Source: Streptomyces sp. Ru73
GTDB taxonomy: Bacteria; Actinomycetota; Actinomycetes; Streptomycetales; Streptomycetaceae
Direction: 5' to 3'
Length of the DNA stretch: 59,371 bases
Assembly (NCBI RefSeq): GCF_002920575.1
Contig: NZ_PQSQ01000045.1
Location: 1-59,371 of the forward strand
The position numbers were made by a program, and so were the translations under genes. Positions 9,865 through 18,780 of the stretch are shown in pieces (positions within the stretch are counted from its first letter, which is position 1; every line of letters begins with the position of its first letter). The notes under the pieces were generated by a model, which was not told where the DNA came from, did not search any database, and saw nothing but the letters and a program-made list of their open reading frames with translations.

Positions 9865-10851
9865 TCAGCGGCGGGAGCGGGCCGCTCGGGCGATCGTGAC
9901 GACGGCCTTCTCCAGGGCGTACTCCGGATCGTCACCGCCGCCCTTGACGCCCGCGTCGGCCTCGGCGACGGCTCGCAGCGCGGTGGCCACCCCGTCCGCC
10001 GACCAGCCCCGCATCTGCTGCCGCACCCGGTCGATCTTCCACGGCGGCATGCCCAGCTCCCGGGCGAGGTCCCCGGGCCGGGCGCCGCGCGGCGCCGAGG
10101 CCAGCTTTCCGATCGCGCGCACGCCCTGCGCCAGCGCGCTGGTGATCATGACGGGCGCGACGCCGGTCGAGACCGCCCACCGCAGCGCCTCCAGCGCCTC
10201 GGCCGCGCGCCCCTCGACCGCCCGGTCGGCCACCGTGAAGCTGGACGCCTCGGCCCGGCCGGTGTAGTACCGCGCGACCACCGCGTCGTCGATCGTGCCC
10301 TCGACGTCCGCCGCCAGCTGCGAACAGGCCGAGGCCAGCTCCCGCAGGTCACTGCCGATCGCGTCCACCAGCGCCTGGCACGCCTCCGGCGTCGCCGACC
10401 GCCCCGCCGTACGGAACTCCCCCCGCACGAACGCCAGCCGGTCAGCGGGCTTGGTCATCTTCGGGCACGCGACCTCGCGCGCCCCGGCCTTGCGTGCCGC
10501 GTCCAGCAGCCCCTTGCCCTTGGCGCCGCCCGCGTGCAGCAGCACCAGCGTGATCTCCTCGGCCGGCGTGCCGAGGTACGCCTTGACGTCCTTGACCGTG
10601 TCCGCCGACAGGTCCTGCGCCTGGCGCACGACCACGACCTTGCGCTCGGCGAAGAGCGACGGGCTGGTCAGCTCGGCCAGCGTGCCGGGCTGCAACTGGT
10701 CGGGGGTGAGGTCACGGACGTCGGTGTCCGCGTCGGCGGCCCGCGCCGCCGCCACCACCTGCTGCACCGCACGGTCGAGCAGCAGCTCTTCCTGCCCCAC
10801 GGCGATCGTGACGGGGGCGAGCGGGTCGTCGTTTGCTGTCTTCCTGGCCAT
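9865..10851 (-). CDS. holA: DNA polymerase III subunit delta
   Basis: Delta is the clamp-loader subunit that opens the beta sliding clamp. The 328-residue protein starts at the ATG at 10851 (MARKTANDDPLAPVTIAVGQ). It has the family order: an N-terminal AAA-like domain with GQEELLLDRAVQQVV and FAERKVVVVRQAQDL, a middle lid (LRELASACSQLAADV), and a C-terminal collar domain with the PPWKIDRVRQQ element. A longer upstream frame has no family resemblance and runs over the divergent gene. It is divergent from the 83-residue gene by 93 bases and convergent with the hypothetical gene at 8515. Confidence 0.94.
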   Translation of the reverse strand: MARKTANDDPLAPVTIAVGQEELLLDRAVQQVVAAARAADADTDVRDLTPDQLQPGTLAELTSPSLFAERKVVVVRQAQDLSADTVKDVKAYLGTPAEEITLVLLHAGGAKGKGLLDAARKAGAREVACPKMTKPADRLAFVRGEFRTAGRSATPEACQALVDAIGSDLRELASACSQLAADVEGTIDDAVVARYYTGRAEASSFTVADRAVEGRAAEALEALRWAVSTGVAPVMITSALAQGVRAIGKLASAPRGARPGDLARELGMPPWKIDRVRQQMRGWSADGVATALRAVAEADAGVKGGGDDPEYALEKAVVTIARAARSRR

Positions 10852-10944
10852 CGCGGTCCAGCATCCCACGCGCCACCGACACTGCGGCCCGGACCGTACC
10901 CACCACCCCGGCCGGCGCGCTCCTCGCTGTCGGAGAATGGTGGG

Positions 10945-11196
10945 GTGAGCGATGTGCGACATGTACTGGTGCTGCCCGACCGGGACGCCGCGGAGGAAGT
11001 GGCCGAGGTACTGACCGAGGAGTACGGCGTGGCCCAGGAGCCGCAGCTCGTACGGGACGCCCTGGCCGGCGAGGACGACGCGGAAGACGCGCAGTGGCTG
11101 GTCGTCCTGGAGGACCCCGACTCCACCTGCGACCCGACCGCCCTGGACACCCTGGCCGCCGCATACGAAGGCTGGCTGGAACCCGAGCGCCCCTGA
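10945..11196 (+). CDS. Small acidic conserved hypothetical protein
   Basis: This 83-residue protein starts at the GTG at 10945 (VSDVRHVLVLPDRDAAEEV). It is strongly acidic, with many Asp/Glu, and ends in AYEGWLEPERP. It shows no signal peptide, membrane segment or metal-binding motif. Predicted beta-alpha alternation would suit a small alpha/beta fold. Its position divergent from holA appears to be conserved in Streptomyces, but the function is unknown. Confidence 0.75.
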   Translation: MSDVRHVLVLPDRDAAEEVAEVLTEEYGVAQEPQLVRDALAGEDDAEDAQWLVVLEDPDSTCDPTALDTLAAAYEGWLEPERP

Positions 11197-11394
11197 CGCC
11201 CCGGCGTCGCCCATCGGGCCGCCCGACACCGGTCGGGCTGCTCGAAGCCAGTCGGGACGCCCGGCGGCGGTCCGGACGCCCGACGCCTACCGGAAGGCTC
11301 GCCGGTGACGGGGGCGGCGCCGCTGGCTACGAGGCCCCTGCCCTCCGGGGCGCCGCCAGCCCGCGCCCATCCTGCGGTCAGCCCGCGTCGGCGG

Positions 11395-12324
11395 TCAGCC
11401 CCGCGTCGGCGGCGTCGGCGCAAGCGGGGCTTGGGTGAGGGGCATGCCGAAGTGGGTGCGGTAAGCGGTGAGCAGCTCGGCCTCGGGGATTTCGCGTTCC
11501 GTGCGGTCGCCGTCGGGCGCGGTGGTCACCAGCGTGCGGCCCGAGAGTGTGATCCGGCCGCCGTCGTCGGTCAGCCGTGAGCAGACCAGTGACTGCGTGA
11601 AGTGCGACTTCGGCGAGGTCCGCTGCCACCAGCAGCCGGCCTCGAAGTCGGCGAGCGCCCGCGGCCGCGTTTCCAGGCGGTACTGCGGCGCCCCGTCCCG
11701 CAGTACGTCGAGATCCCCCTCGCCCGTCGTCACCACACGGAACACCCCGCCCGGATCGGCCTGCTCCGCATCCGTGTCCAGCCGCAGCGGAAAGTGGCTG
11801 TGCCGCCCGAACCCGACGTCGGCCAGCAGCGGCCCCTCGGCCGTACGGACCCGCACCGCCGCGTGGTCGTACGGGATGCCCAGCCGCCCGTCCTCGCCGT
11901 ACACCCGCCCGGACAGCAGCTCCGCCTCGTACCCCAGCGCGGTCAGCAGCATCGCGAACGCGCCGTTCAGTTCGTAGCAGAAGCCGCCGCGGCGGTCCCG
12001 TACGAGCTTGTCCAGCAGGGCCTGCTCGGTCAGGACGATCTCCTCGCCGAGGTGGATGGAGAGGTTCTCGAACGGGACCGTGCGCAGGTGCTGAACGTGC
12101 AGCCGCCGCAGGGCCTCGGCATCGGCCGCGCCGGGCCGCTCCGCCCCGATCCGCCGCAGGTAGGCGTCGACGGCCGCGCCGTCCAGCCCGCCCCGGGCGT
12201 TCTCCCGGCCCGTCACGTCGTCCCGAGCCGGCACGCCCTCCCGGCCCGTCACGTCGTCCCGGCCCGGCACAGCATCCCTGGCCGGCACGGCGTCCCGGCC
12301 CGTCCCGTCCGCTCCCGTCTCCAT
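11395..12324 (-). CDS. Arylamine N-acetyltransferase
   Basis: This enzyme transfers an acetyl group from acetyl-CoA to aromatic amines or hydrazines; related actinobacterial enzymes also act in natural-product amide formation. The catalytic triad is visible: Cys116 in RGGFCYELNG, His154 in IPYDHAAVRV and Asp169 in LLADVGFG. The VPFENLSIHLGEEI segment is also typical. The fold covers about residues 45-300. Residues 9-41 are an unusual N-terminal extension of six-residue repeats ([PT][AG]R[DE]xV). The ATG start overlaps the stop of the upstream Rrf2 gene by one base (TGATG), so the two are translationally coupled and probably co-regulated. Confidence 0.92.
   Translation of the reverse strand: METGADGTGRDAVPARDAVPGRDDVTGREGVPARDDVTGRENARGGLDGAAVDAYLRRIGAERPGAADAEALRRLHVQHLRTVPFENLSIHLGEEIVLTEQALLDKLVRDRRGGFCYELNGAFAMLLTALGYEAELLSGRVYGEDGRLGIPYDHAAVRVRTAEGPLLADVGFGRHSHFPLRLDTDAEQADPGGVFRVVTTGEGDLDVLRDGAPQYRLETRPRALADFEAGCWWQRTSPKSHFTQSLVCSRLTDDGGRITLSGRTLVTTAPDGDRTEREIPEAELLTAYRTHFGMPLTQAPLAPTPPTRG
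12202..12300 (-). repeat. 18-bp tandem repeats in the 5' part of the acetyltransferase gene
   Basis: About five and a half copies of an 18-base unit encode GRDAV PARDAV PGRDDV TGREGV PARDDV TGREN. The period keeps the frame. Such repeats can expand or contract by slippage without breaking the gene. Confidence 0.7.
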
Positions 12325-12809
12325 CAGCTCCCCGTCCTTTCCGTCGCGAACCAGCGGCGCGTGCGGTCCGCCGCCGTGGCCGGGGCCGCCGCGAGGATGT
12401 CGGCGAGGGTCTGTGCGGCCAGCTCACGGCGCCAGGCGAGCTCCGCGCGGCGCATGGCCGTGGCGATCCCGCACGGCCGCCGCAGGTCGCGCCCCGACAG
12501 CTCAGCGCCCGCGCCCTGCTGCCGGATCTCCATGCACCGGAACGCCTCTTCCGGCCCCTCGATCGCCGTCACCACGTCCATGAGCGTGATCGCCTCCGGC
12601 GGCCGGGCCAGCCGGAAGCCGCCCCGCGCCCCCGGCGTCGAGCTGAGGATTCCGGCCCGTACGAGCGCCTGCAGGCGCTTGTTCAGATACGCGGCCGGCA
12701 GGTCGAAGGAAGCGGCCAGCTTCGCCGTGGACACGGGCCGGTCCTCGCCGAGCCAGGCCAGCGTCACACAGCAGTGCAGCCCCCACTCGACGCCCTCACT
12801 CATCCTCAT
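12324..12809 (-). CDS. Rrf2-family transcriptional regulator
   Basis: This 161-residue protein has an N-terminal winged helix at about residues 5-80 (SEGVEWGLHCCVTLAWL, LAASFDLPAAYLNKRLQALV, GARGGFRLARPPEAITLMDV). This is the Rrf2 signature, with the GGFxLAR wing. Cysteines are at 13, 14, in FRCMEI and in RRPCGI. They do not match the three-Cys cluster of IscR or NsrR, so an Fe-S cofactor is not assured and thiol redox sensing is possible. It is the first gene of a two-gene unit with the N-acetyltransferase and probably controls it and itself. Confidence 0.88.
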   Translation of the reverse strand: MRMSEGVEWGLHCCVTLAWLGEDRPVSTAKLAASFDLPAAYLNKRLQALVRAGILSSTPGARGGFRLARPPEAITLMDVVTAIEGPEEAFRCMEIRQQGAGAELSGRDLRRPCGIATAMRRAELAWRRELAAQTLADILAAAPATAADRTRRWFATERTGS

Positions 12810-12923
12810 ATCTGGAGTTTACAGGTCCGGGTTCCAGGAGGTCCGGGCTCGGCCCCGACAGCCCTGATGGCCCCGGCGGCGGCCCGACGGCTCGGGCTGC
12901 CCGACGGCTCCGGCGGCCCGGTA

Positions 12924-12955
12924 GCTCGGTGGCTCGGTGGCTCGGTGGCTCGGGG
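12924..12955. repeat. Four tandem copies of an 8-base unit
   Basis: GCTCGGTG is repeated four times, the last copy differing by one base. It lies in the 293-base divergent gap between the Rrf2 gene and the PstS-like gene. The gap otherwise contains no gene. A possible -10 TACATT lies at 13043-13048. Confidence 0.65.
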
Positions 12956-13102
12956 CCCGACGGCCTCGGCGGCCCCGGCGGCCCCGGGCTGAACCTCTGG
13001 TGAAGGCTTGCCAAAGCGTGCTCTGCCGCCGCGGCGCCTCCCTACATTGCGGGCATCACACCAGACGCCCCTCTTCTCCCCCTTCTCCCCTGCGAGGTCG
13101 CC

Positions 13103-14626
13103 GTGGCCATGCCGGACACCGAGACCATCCTGGCCGTGGCCGGACTCGTGGCCACCGCCCTGGTCTGGGCCGTGGAACGCTTCCTGCCCGGACGCAAGCG
13201 CATCGGCTACCGCGTCCAGATGGACACCCCGATCGGGATGAACCCGCAGGACGCCCACAGCCTGGTACAGCTCAGACTCCTGAGACAGGACCAGGAGATC
13301 ACCGACGCCACGCTGGCGCTGCTGCGGATCGAGAACGACGGCAGCAAGGACATCGTGCGGCAGGACTACCAGGAGCCGCTGACGGTGGAGTTCACCGGCC
13401 GCACCGTCATCGGCGTCGAGGTACCGGACGCCAACCCGCCCGACCTGATCGGCATGCTGACCCGGCCCCGCGCCGGCCTCCGGTTCAGCGGCAACCGGCT
13501 GCACATACCCAACGTCCCGCTCAACACCCGCAACCACTTCAAGCTGCTGGTGCTGCTCTCCGGGACGGGCGAGGACACCACGGACGGCGGCCGGCGCCGG
13601 GCCGGCGGCGAGGTGACCGTCGGCGGCTTCCTCAGCGGCGGCCGGATCCGCCGCAACACCCAGCGCTGGGGCCCGCGCAAGCCGAGCCTCGCCCTCGGCG
13701 GCCTCTTCATCGTGCTGGTCGGCCTGTTGGGCGGGCTGCTGCTCAGCACTCCGGCGGTGCCCGCGCGCGCCGAGTGCGCCACCGGGCGGCTCACCGTCGA
13801 CGGCTCCACCGCGTTCGCTCCCCCGATGCAGGAGATCGCCCGCCAGTACCAGGCGCGCTGCCCCGGCGCCCGGATCGAGGTCGCCAGGAGCGGCAGCCTC
13901 TCCGGCCTGGCCAACCTGAACCGCGCGGGGCGCGCGGCCCGCTCCGACAGCCCCTCCTTCCTCGCCATGTCCGACGTGCCGGCGCCCTCGATCTACGGGC
14001 GGCTGCAGGGCGAACGGGTGGGCGTCATCCTGCTGAGCCTGGTCGTCAACGAGCGCACCGGCGTCGACAACCTCACCCTCGACCAGGTGCGGAAGATCTA
14101 CGACGGCACCTACACCAACTGGAAGGACGTGGGCGGCAACGACCTCGCCATCCATGTCGTCGGCCGCGACGCGAGCTCCGGCACCCGGCGGGCCTTCGAG
14201 ACGACCGTGCTGCACCGCTCCGAGCCGGGCGTGGTGTCGTCGTACGACTGCACCGACAAGGACCGTGACGAGCGGGCCCGCGTGACGCGCTGCGAGGTGA
14301 ACAGCACGACGGCACTGCTCGACACGGTGGACCGGGTGGCGGGCGCGATCGGTTACGCGGAGACGTACGCGGCGGCCAAGCGACCGCACGTCGTCGCCAT
14401 CCGGCTGGACGGGCACGAGCCCGACATCGAGTGGGGACAGCAGCATGAATACCCCTTCTGGACCGTGGAGTTCCTCTACACCTACGGGCATCCGGCGGAC
14501 GGCTCGCTCGCGGCGAAGTTCCTGACGTACCTGAACTCCGACACCGCGAAGAACGTCATGCGGATGTACAAGCACGTGCCCTGCGCCGACGACCGGAGCC
14601 TGTCGGCCTCCGTATGCCGTCCCTGA
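13103..14626 (+). CDS. Membrane-tethered PstS-like substrate-binding protein with internal cytoplasmic domain
   Basis: This 507-residue protein starts at GTG 13103 (CGAGG 5 bases upstream); an ATG two codons later is possible. Residues about 6-25 and 194-216 are hydrophobic membrane segments. Residues about 26-190 form a soluble domain with DSLV-type beta strands (LLRIENDGSKDIVRQDYQEP, a beta-sandwich look). From about 225 on there is a periplasmic-binding-protein fold like PstS: GRLTVDGSTAFAPPMQEIA, the ligand loop RDASSGTRRAFE, the phosphate-type segment LTLDQVRKIYDGTYTNW and GAIGYAE. PstS usually is a free lipoprotein working with PstCAB, but no transporter genes are nearby. A receptor coupling ligand binding outside to a domain inside is therefore plausible. 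Its 3' end overlaps the convergent comEC tail by 71 bases. Confidence 0.85.
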   Translation: MAMPDTETILAVAGLVATALVWAVERFLPGRKRIGYRVQMDTPIGMNPQDAHSLVQLRLLRQDQEITDATLALLRIENDGSKDIVRQDYQEPLTVEFTGRTVIGVEVPDANPPDLIGMLTRPRAGLRFSGNRLHIPNVPLNTRNHFKLLVLLSGTGEDTTDGGRRRAGGEVTVGGFLSGGRIRRNTQRWGPRKPSLALGGLFIVLVGLLGGLLLSTPAVPARAECATGRLTVDGSTAFAPPMQEIARQYQARCPGARIEVARSGSLSGLANLNRAGRAARSDSPSFLAMSDVPAPSIYGRLQGERVGVILLSLVVNERTGVDNLTLDQVRKIYDGTYTNWKDVGGNDLAIHVVGRDASSGTRRAFETTVLHRSEPGVVSSYDCTDKDRDERARVTRCEVNSTTALLDTVDRVAGAIGYAETYAAAKRPHVVAIRLDGHEPDIEWGQQHEYPFWTVEFLYTYGHPADGSLAAKFLTYLNSDTAKNVMRMYKHVPCADDRSLSASVCRP

Positions 14627-17600
14627 CGCCCGACCGCCTGCGCGCCGGTCGCCGGTAAGCCGGACGTCGGGGAGTCGGCCGTCGGGAGGTCGCACGCCGG
14701 GAAGTCGACCGTCGGGAAGTCGACCGTCGGGAAGTCGGTCGTCGGGGCGCCGGTCGGCGGCGTCTGCCGTTGCTGGTCACGGCCGCGAGGCCGGTGCCCG
14801 TGCCGCCCGTCACGGCGATCGCGCCGTCAGTGTCCGTACGCAGCACCCTCGCCCCTTGTGTGCGCAGCGCGGCAATCGTGCTGGGGGCCGGGTGACCGTA
14901 CAGGTTGTGCGCGCCCACGCTGATCACGGCGAGCCGGGGCGCCAACGCGGCCATGAGCGCCGGGTCCTGGTAGGCGGAGCCGTGGTGCGCCACCTTCAGC
15001 ACATCGATCGCGTGCAGCTCCGGGTGCGCGGCCAGCAGCTCCTGCTGGGCGGGTGGTTCGAGGTCCCCGAGGAGCAGGATGGTCAGCCCGGCGGTGCGTA
15101 CGAGGAGGGTGACGCTGGCGTTGTTGGGTCCTTCGGGCATGTAGCCGGTGGCCGGCAGCCCGGACGGCCCGGCAGGGCGCTGGGCGGCAGAGTCGTTCGG
15201 AGCAGCGGCATTCGGAGCAGCGGCTTTCGGAGCTGGGGCCGAGGTCGGAGCCGGGACCGGGACCGGAGAGGGAGCAGGGGGCGGGGGCCAGAGGACCTGC
15301 CAGGAGACGTCTCCCGTCCGGCGTCGCTCCCCCGGTACCGCCCGGACCACCGGCACGCCGTACGCGGCCGCCGCCTTCCGTACGAACGCCGCCCGGTCCG
15401 GCGGGTCCTCGCGAGTGGTGGTCTCCAGCGCGCCGACGCTGCGGCCGCGGAGCGCACCGGTCAGGCCGTCCACATGATCGGCGTGGAAGTGGGTGAGGAC
15501 GAGGAGCGGGATCCGGCGTACGTCCAGCTCCTGCAGGCAGCGGTCCATGGCGCGCGGGTCGGGCCCGGTGTCCACGACCAGCGCACTGCCCGGGCCGGTG
15601 GCGAGTACGAGGCCGTCCCCCTGGCCCACGTCGCACACGGCCAGCCGCCACCCGGGCGGCGGCCAGCCGGTGACGATGCGGGTCAGCGGCACGGGGCGGA
15701 CGACGAGCACGACGAGCAGCAAGGCACAGGCGATGCACAGCGACCGGCGCCGCAGCAGGGCCGGCGCGACGGGCACCAGGGCGGCGATGACCGCGGCCAG
15801 CAGGAGGCCCCCGGTCCAGCCGCCGGGCCAGTCGAACTCGGCACCCGGCAGCGCGGCTCCCGTGCGGGCGATGAGCGCCACCCACTCTGCGGGCCAGCCC
15901 GCGCACCAGGCGAGCGCGGTGGCGAGGGGCGGGAGGAGCGGGGCGGTGGCCAGTGCGGCGAAGCCGAGGACGGTCGCGGGGGCGACGGCCGGTTCGGCGA
16001 GCAGGTTGCAGGGCACCGCGATCAGCCCGACACGGGCCGCGAGCACCGCGACGACCGGCGCGCACACGGCCTGCGCCGCGGTGGCCGCGGCGATCACCTC
16101 GGCGAGCCGGGGCGGGACGCGGCGGCGCTGCAGCGCGGTGCTCCAGCGCGGCGCGAGGGTGAGCAGCGCGCCGGTGGCCAGTACGGAGAGCAGGAAGCCG
16201 TAACTGCGGGCCAGCCACGGGTCGTAGAGGACGAGCAGCAGGACGGCGGCGGCGAGCGCGGGGAGCAGCGTGCGACGGCGGCCGGAACCGATGGCCAGCA
16301 GGGTGATCAGGCCGCACGCGGCGGCGCGCAGCACGCTCGGGTCAGGGCGGCACACCACCACGAAGGCCAGCGCGACCGCTCCGCCGATCACCGCCGTGGT
16401 CCGCAGCGACAGGCCGAGCCGGGGCGCGATGCCGCGGCGTTCGGCGCGTACGGCGAGGTGGGGCGGGCCGATGAGCAGGGCCAGCACGATGGTGAGGTTG
16501 CTGCCGGACACGGCGAGCAGGTGCGTCAGGTCGGTGGCCCGGAAGGCGTCGTCCAGCTCCGGCGTCACCCGGGAGGTGTCGCCCACGACGAGCCCGGGGA
16601 GCAGGGCGCGGGCATCGGGCCGCAGGTCAGCGGACGCCTCGCGCAGCCCCGCCCGGAGCGAGCCCGCGAGCCGCTGGAGGGGCGTGGGACCGCCGATACG
16701 CAGGGGCGGTGGCGCATCGGCCGCGACGCGCAGCACGGCGGCCGTGCGGTCGCTGGGCGGCAGCGGCGGCGCGAACCGTGCTTCAACCCGGGATGCGCGT
16801 CGAGGGGAGGAGGGAGCGCCAGGGACCACCGGCCGCGCTGCCCCGCTGCGCCGACCGCCCCTGCTGGTCCGGCCCGCCCTGCTGGTCGCGTCGGCCGCGC
16901 TGCGGGACGACGACCAGTACCGGGGTGCGGGTGGCGGTCACCGCCCCGTCCGGAGTGGTGACGCGTCGTACCTCGGCGGCGAACACCACGGGTGCCGGCA
17001 TTCGTTGGGCGTCGCTCGCGCGCTGCCGGGCGGGGTGCGGGTCCTCGGTCACCTCCAGCTCGACGGTGGCGTGCGCGTACTGCTGGGCGAGCCGGGGCAC
17101 CGGGCCGCGCCGCAGATCGGCTCCCTGGAGTGCCGCCGAGGCCGCGCCGGCCACCGCGCACAGCAGCACCGCGACCAGGGCGACCAGTGCCCCCGCGCGA
17201 CGGCGTACGGCTCGGAGGAGCACGAGTCCGGCCACGGCCAGGGCGACGGCGCTCAACACGACGAGGGTGCGGACGGAGGCGTCGAGGCTCAGCGCGGCGG
17301 CTCCCCAGGCGGCGAGCGCGGGCGCGACCAGCCGCAGATCGGCAGGGCCTACGGACTCTTCGCCGGGCGTAGCCGCCCCCGGCGTCACCGGCTGCGGGGC
17401 AGGCCGCTCCGCCGCTCGTCGGCCGGTCCCTCCCGGCTCCATGTCGGTCGCGCCCGGCAAAGCACCCTCGCCCGGCCAGGCACCCTCGGCCTGGCAAACA
17501 CCCTCATCCGGCCAGACCCTCCCGTCCGGCCGGGCGCTTCCCCCCGGCCACGCGTAGCCGTCGGGCCGGGTGCCCTCGTCCGGTGGTGGGTCCGCAGGGC

Positions 17601-17634
17601 CGTACGTGGAGGCCGGACCGCTCGGCGTGGTCAT
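14556..17634 (-). pseudogene. comEC: ComEC/Rec2-family DNA-uptake channel, apparent frameshift
   Basis: ComEC forms the membrane channel for single-stranded DNA import in transformable bacteria; its role in Streptomyces is unknown. Translation starts at ATG 17634, overlapping the comEA stop by 4 bases (ATGA). The first frame encodes a disordered N-terminus, two membrane helices and the OB-like N-terminal domain, then stops after PSTRIPG near 16783. The rest (VEARFAPPLPPSDRTAAV, the multi-helix Competence domain with DLTHLLAVSGSNL, then a metallo-beta-lactamase domain with THFHADHVDG) lies in another frame. Dropping one base within CCCGGG at 16787-16792 restores a continuous STRIRVEARFAPP. The C-terminus is an unusual Arg/Ser/Thr repeat tail. 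Either a real mutation or a sequencing error explains this. Confidence 0.85.
14631..14744 (-). repeat. 15-bp tandem repeats in the comEC 3' end
   Basis: About seven copies of a 15-base unit encode RR[PSA]T[SP]-type pentapeptides (RRSTSRRSTSRRATS). They form a strongly basic tail after the nuclease-like beta-lactamase domain. The units GTCGGGAAGTCGACC are nearly identical in the centre and diverge at both ends. Confidence 0.7.
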
Positions 17635-18561
17635 GGCTGCACCAGGGGGCGCAGGTCGGCGAAGCGGCGGTCGCCGATGCCGTTGACCTCCTGCAGCTGG
17701 TCGACGGAGGTGAAGCCGCCGTGCTGGGTGCGGAAGTCGATGATGTGCTGCGCGAGTACGGGGCCGACGCCGGGCAGGGTGTCGAGCTGTGCGGCCGTCG
17801 CGGAGTTCAGGCTGATCGGACCGGCCGCTGCGGCACCGGCCCCGGACGAGGCGCCCGCCGCCCCCGAAGCACCCGCGGCGACGGCTGATCCCGCGGCCCC
17901 CCGATGCCCCCGCAGCGCCCGCGGCCGCCGCAGCACCCGTACCGGCCCCGGCACCGGCCTGACCGTCCGCTCCCGCCAGTGCGGCGGCCGGACCTCCGAC
18001 GACGATCTGCTCGCCGTCCACCAGGAGCCGGGCACGGTTCAGCGTGCGGGTGTCCGCCCCGGAGAGCACCCCGCCCGCGGCACGCAGGGCGTCGGCGACA
18101 CGGGCGCCTTGGGGCAGGCGGTGGACGCCGGGACGGCGCACCTTGCCCACGATGTCCACCACGACGCGGCGGGCCGGTGCGGCGGACGGGGCGCCCGCCA
18201 TGCTCATCGTGCCGCTCGGAACGGGCGCCGTGGCGTGCCGGGCGACCGGTGCCCGTACGGCCTGGGGTCGGGCGCTCCAGAAGTGGTGGACGGCGAAGGC
18301 CACGGCGATCAGGAGGACGACGGCGAGCGCACCGAGCGCCTTCGGGTCCGTACCGCAGCGGAGCTGGAGCCACAGCGGGAGGCGTTCCTGCAGAGCGATC
18401 CGCCAGCGCGACGGCACGGGCACCGCGCGCTCCGGCGCCGCCGGAGGGAAACGACCGGACGACGGCGGTGGATCGGGCGGCCGGCCCGGCGGACGGTCCG
18501 GCCAGTCGGAGTCGGGGAAGGAGGCGGAAACACGGGCGGAGGTGCGAGGACTCGACGTCAT
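17631..18561 (-). pseudogene. comEA: ComEA-family DNA-binding protein, apparent frameshift
   Basis: ComEA is a membrane-anchored DNA receptor. From ATG 18561 the frame encodes a Pro-rich cytoplasmic N-terminus, one membrane helix (LGALAVVLLIAVAFAVHHFW, about residues 82-101) and an SLBB domain (VDIVGKVRRPGVHRLPQGAR to RARLLVDGEQIVV). An Ala/Gly-rich linker follows. The C-terminal helix-hairpin-helix pair (ISLNSATAAQLDTLPGVGP and GGFTSVDQLQEVNGIGDRRF) is encoded in a different frame ending at 17631. Removing one base from the C6 run at 17897-17902 joins both parts in the linker, giving a normal protein of about 309 residues. As read, the DNA-binding domain would be lost and the frame would run through comEC. 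Confidence 0.86.
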
Positions 18562-18780
18562 GCCGATGACGCTAGAGAGATTTCACGCACCGCGTCGATC
18601 ATGGTCAATATCCGTGGACAACCCGGGTGTTGTGGATAACTCGGCCACCCCGATGAGCGACATCGCCCCAACGCTCCCCGGCTCCCCGGCTCTTCGGCGC
18701 CCCCTCTCCCCTGCTCCTCGGCGCCCCCGCTCCCCGCCCCCTTCGGCTACCCGCCTCGTCCGGCGCCCCGCCGCGCGCCC

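Noticed and set aside
9865..11229. Extended holA frame starting at 11229
   Set aside because: The upstream 126 codons run antisense to the 83-residue gene and have no delta-subunit similarity.
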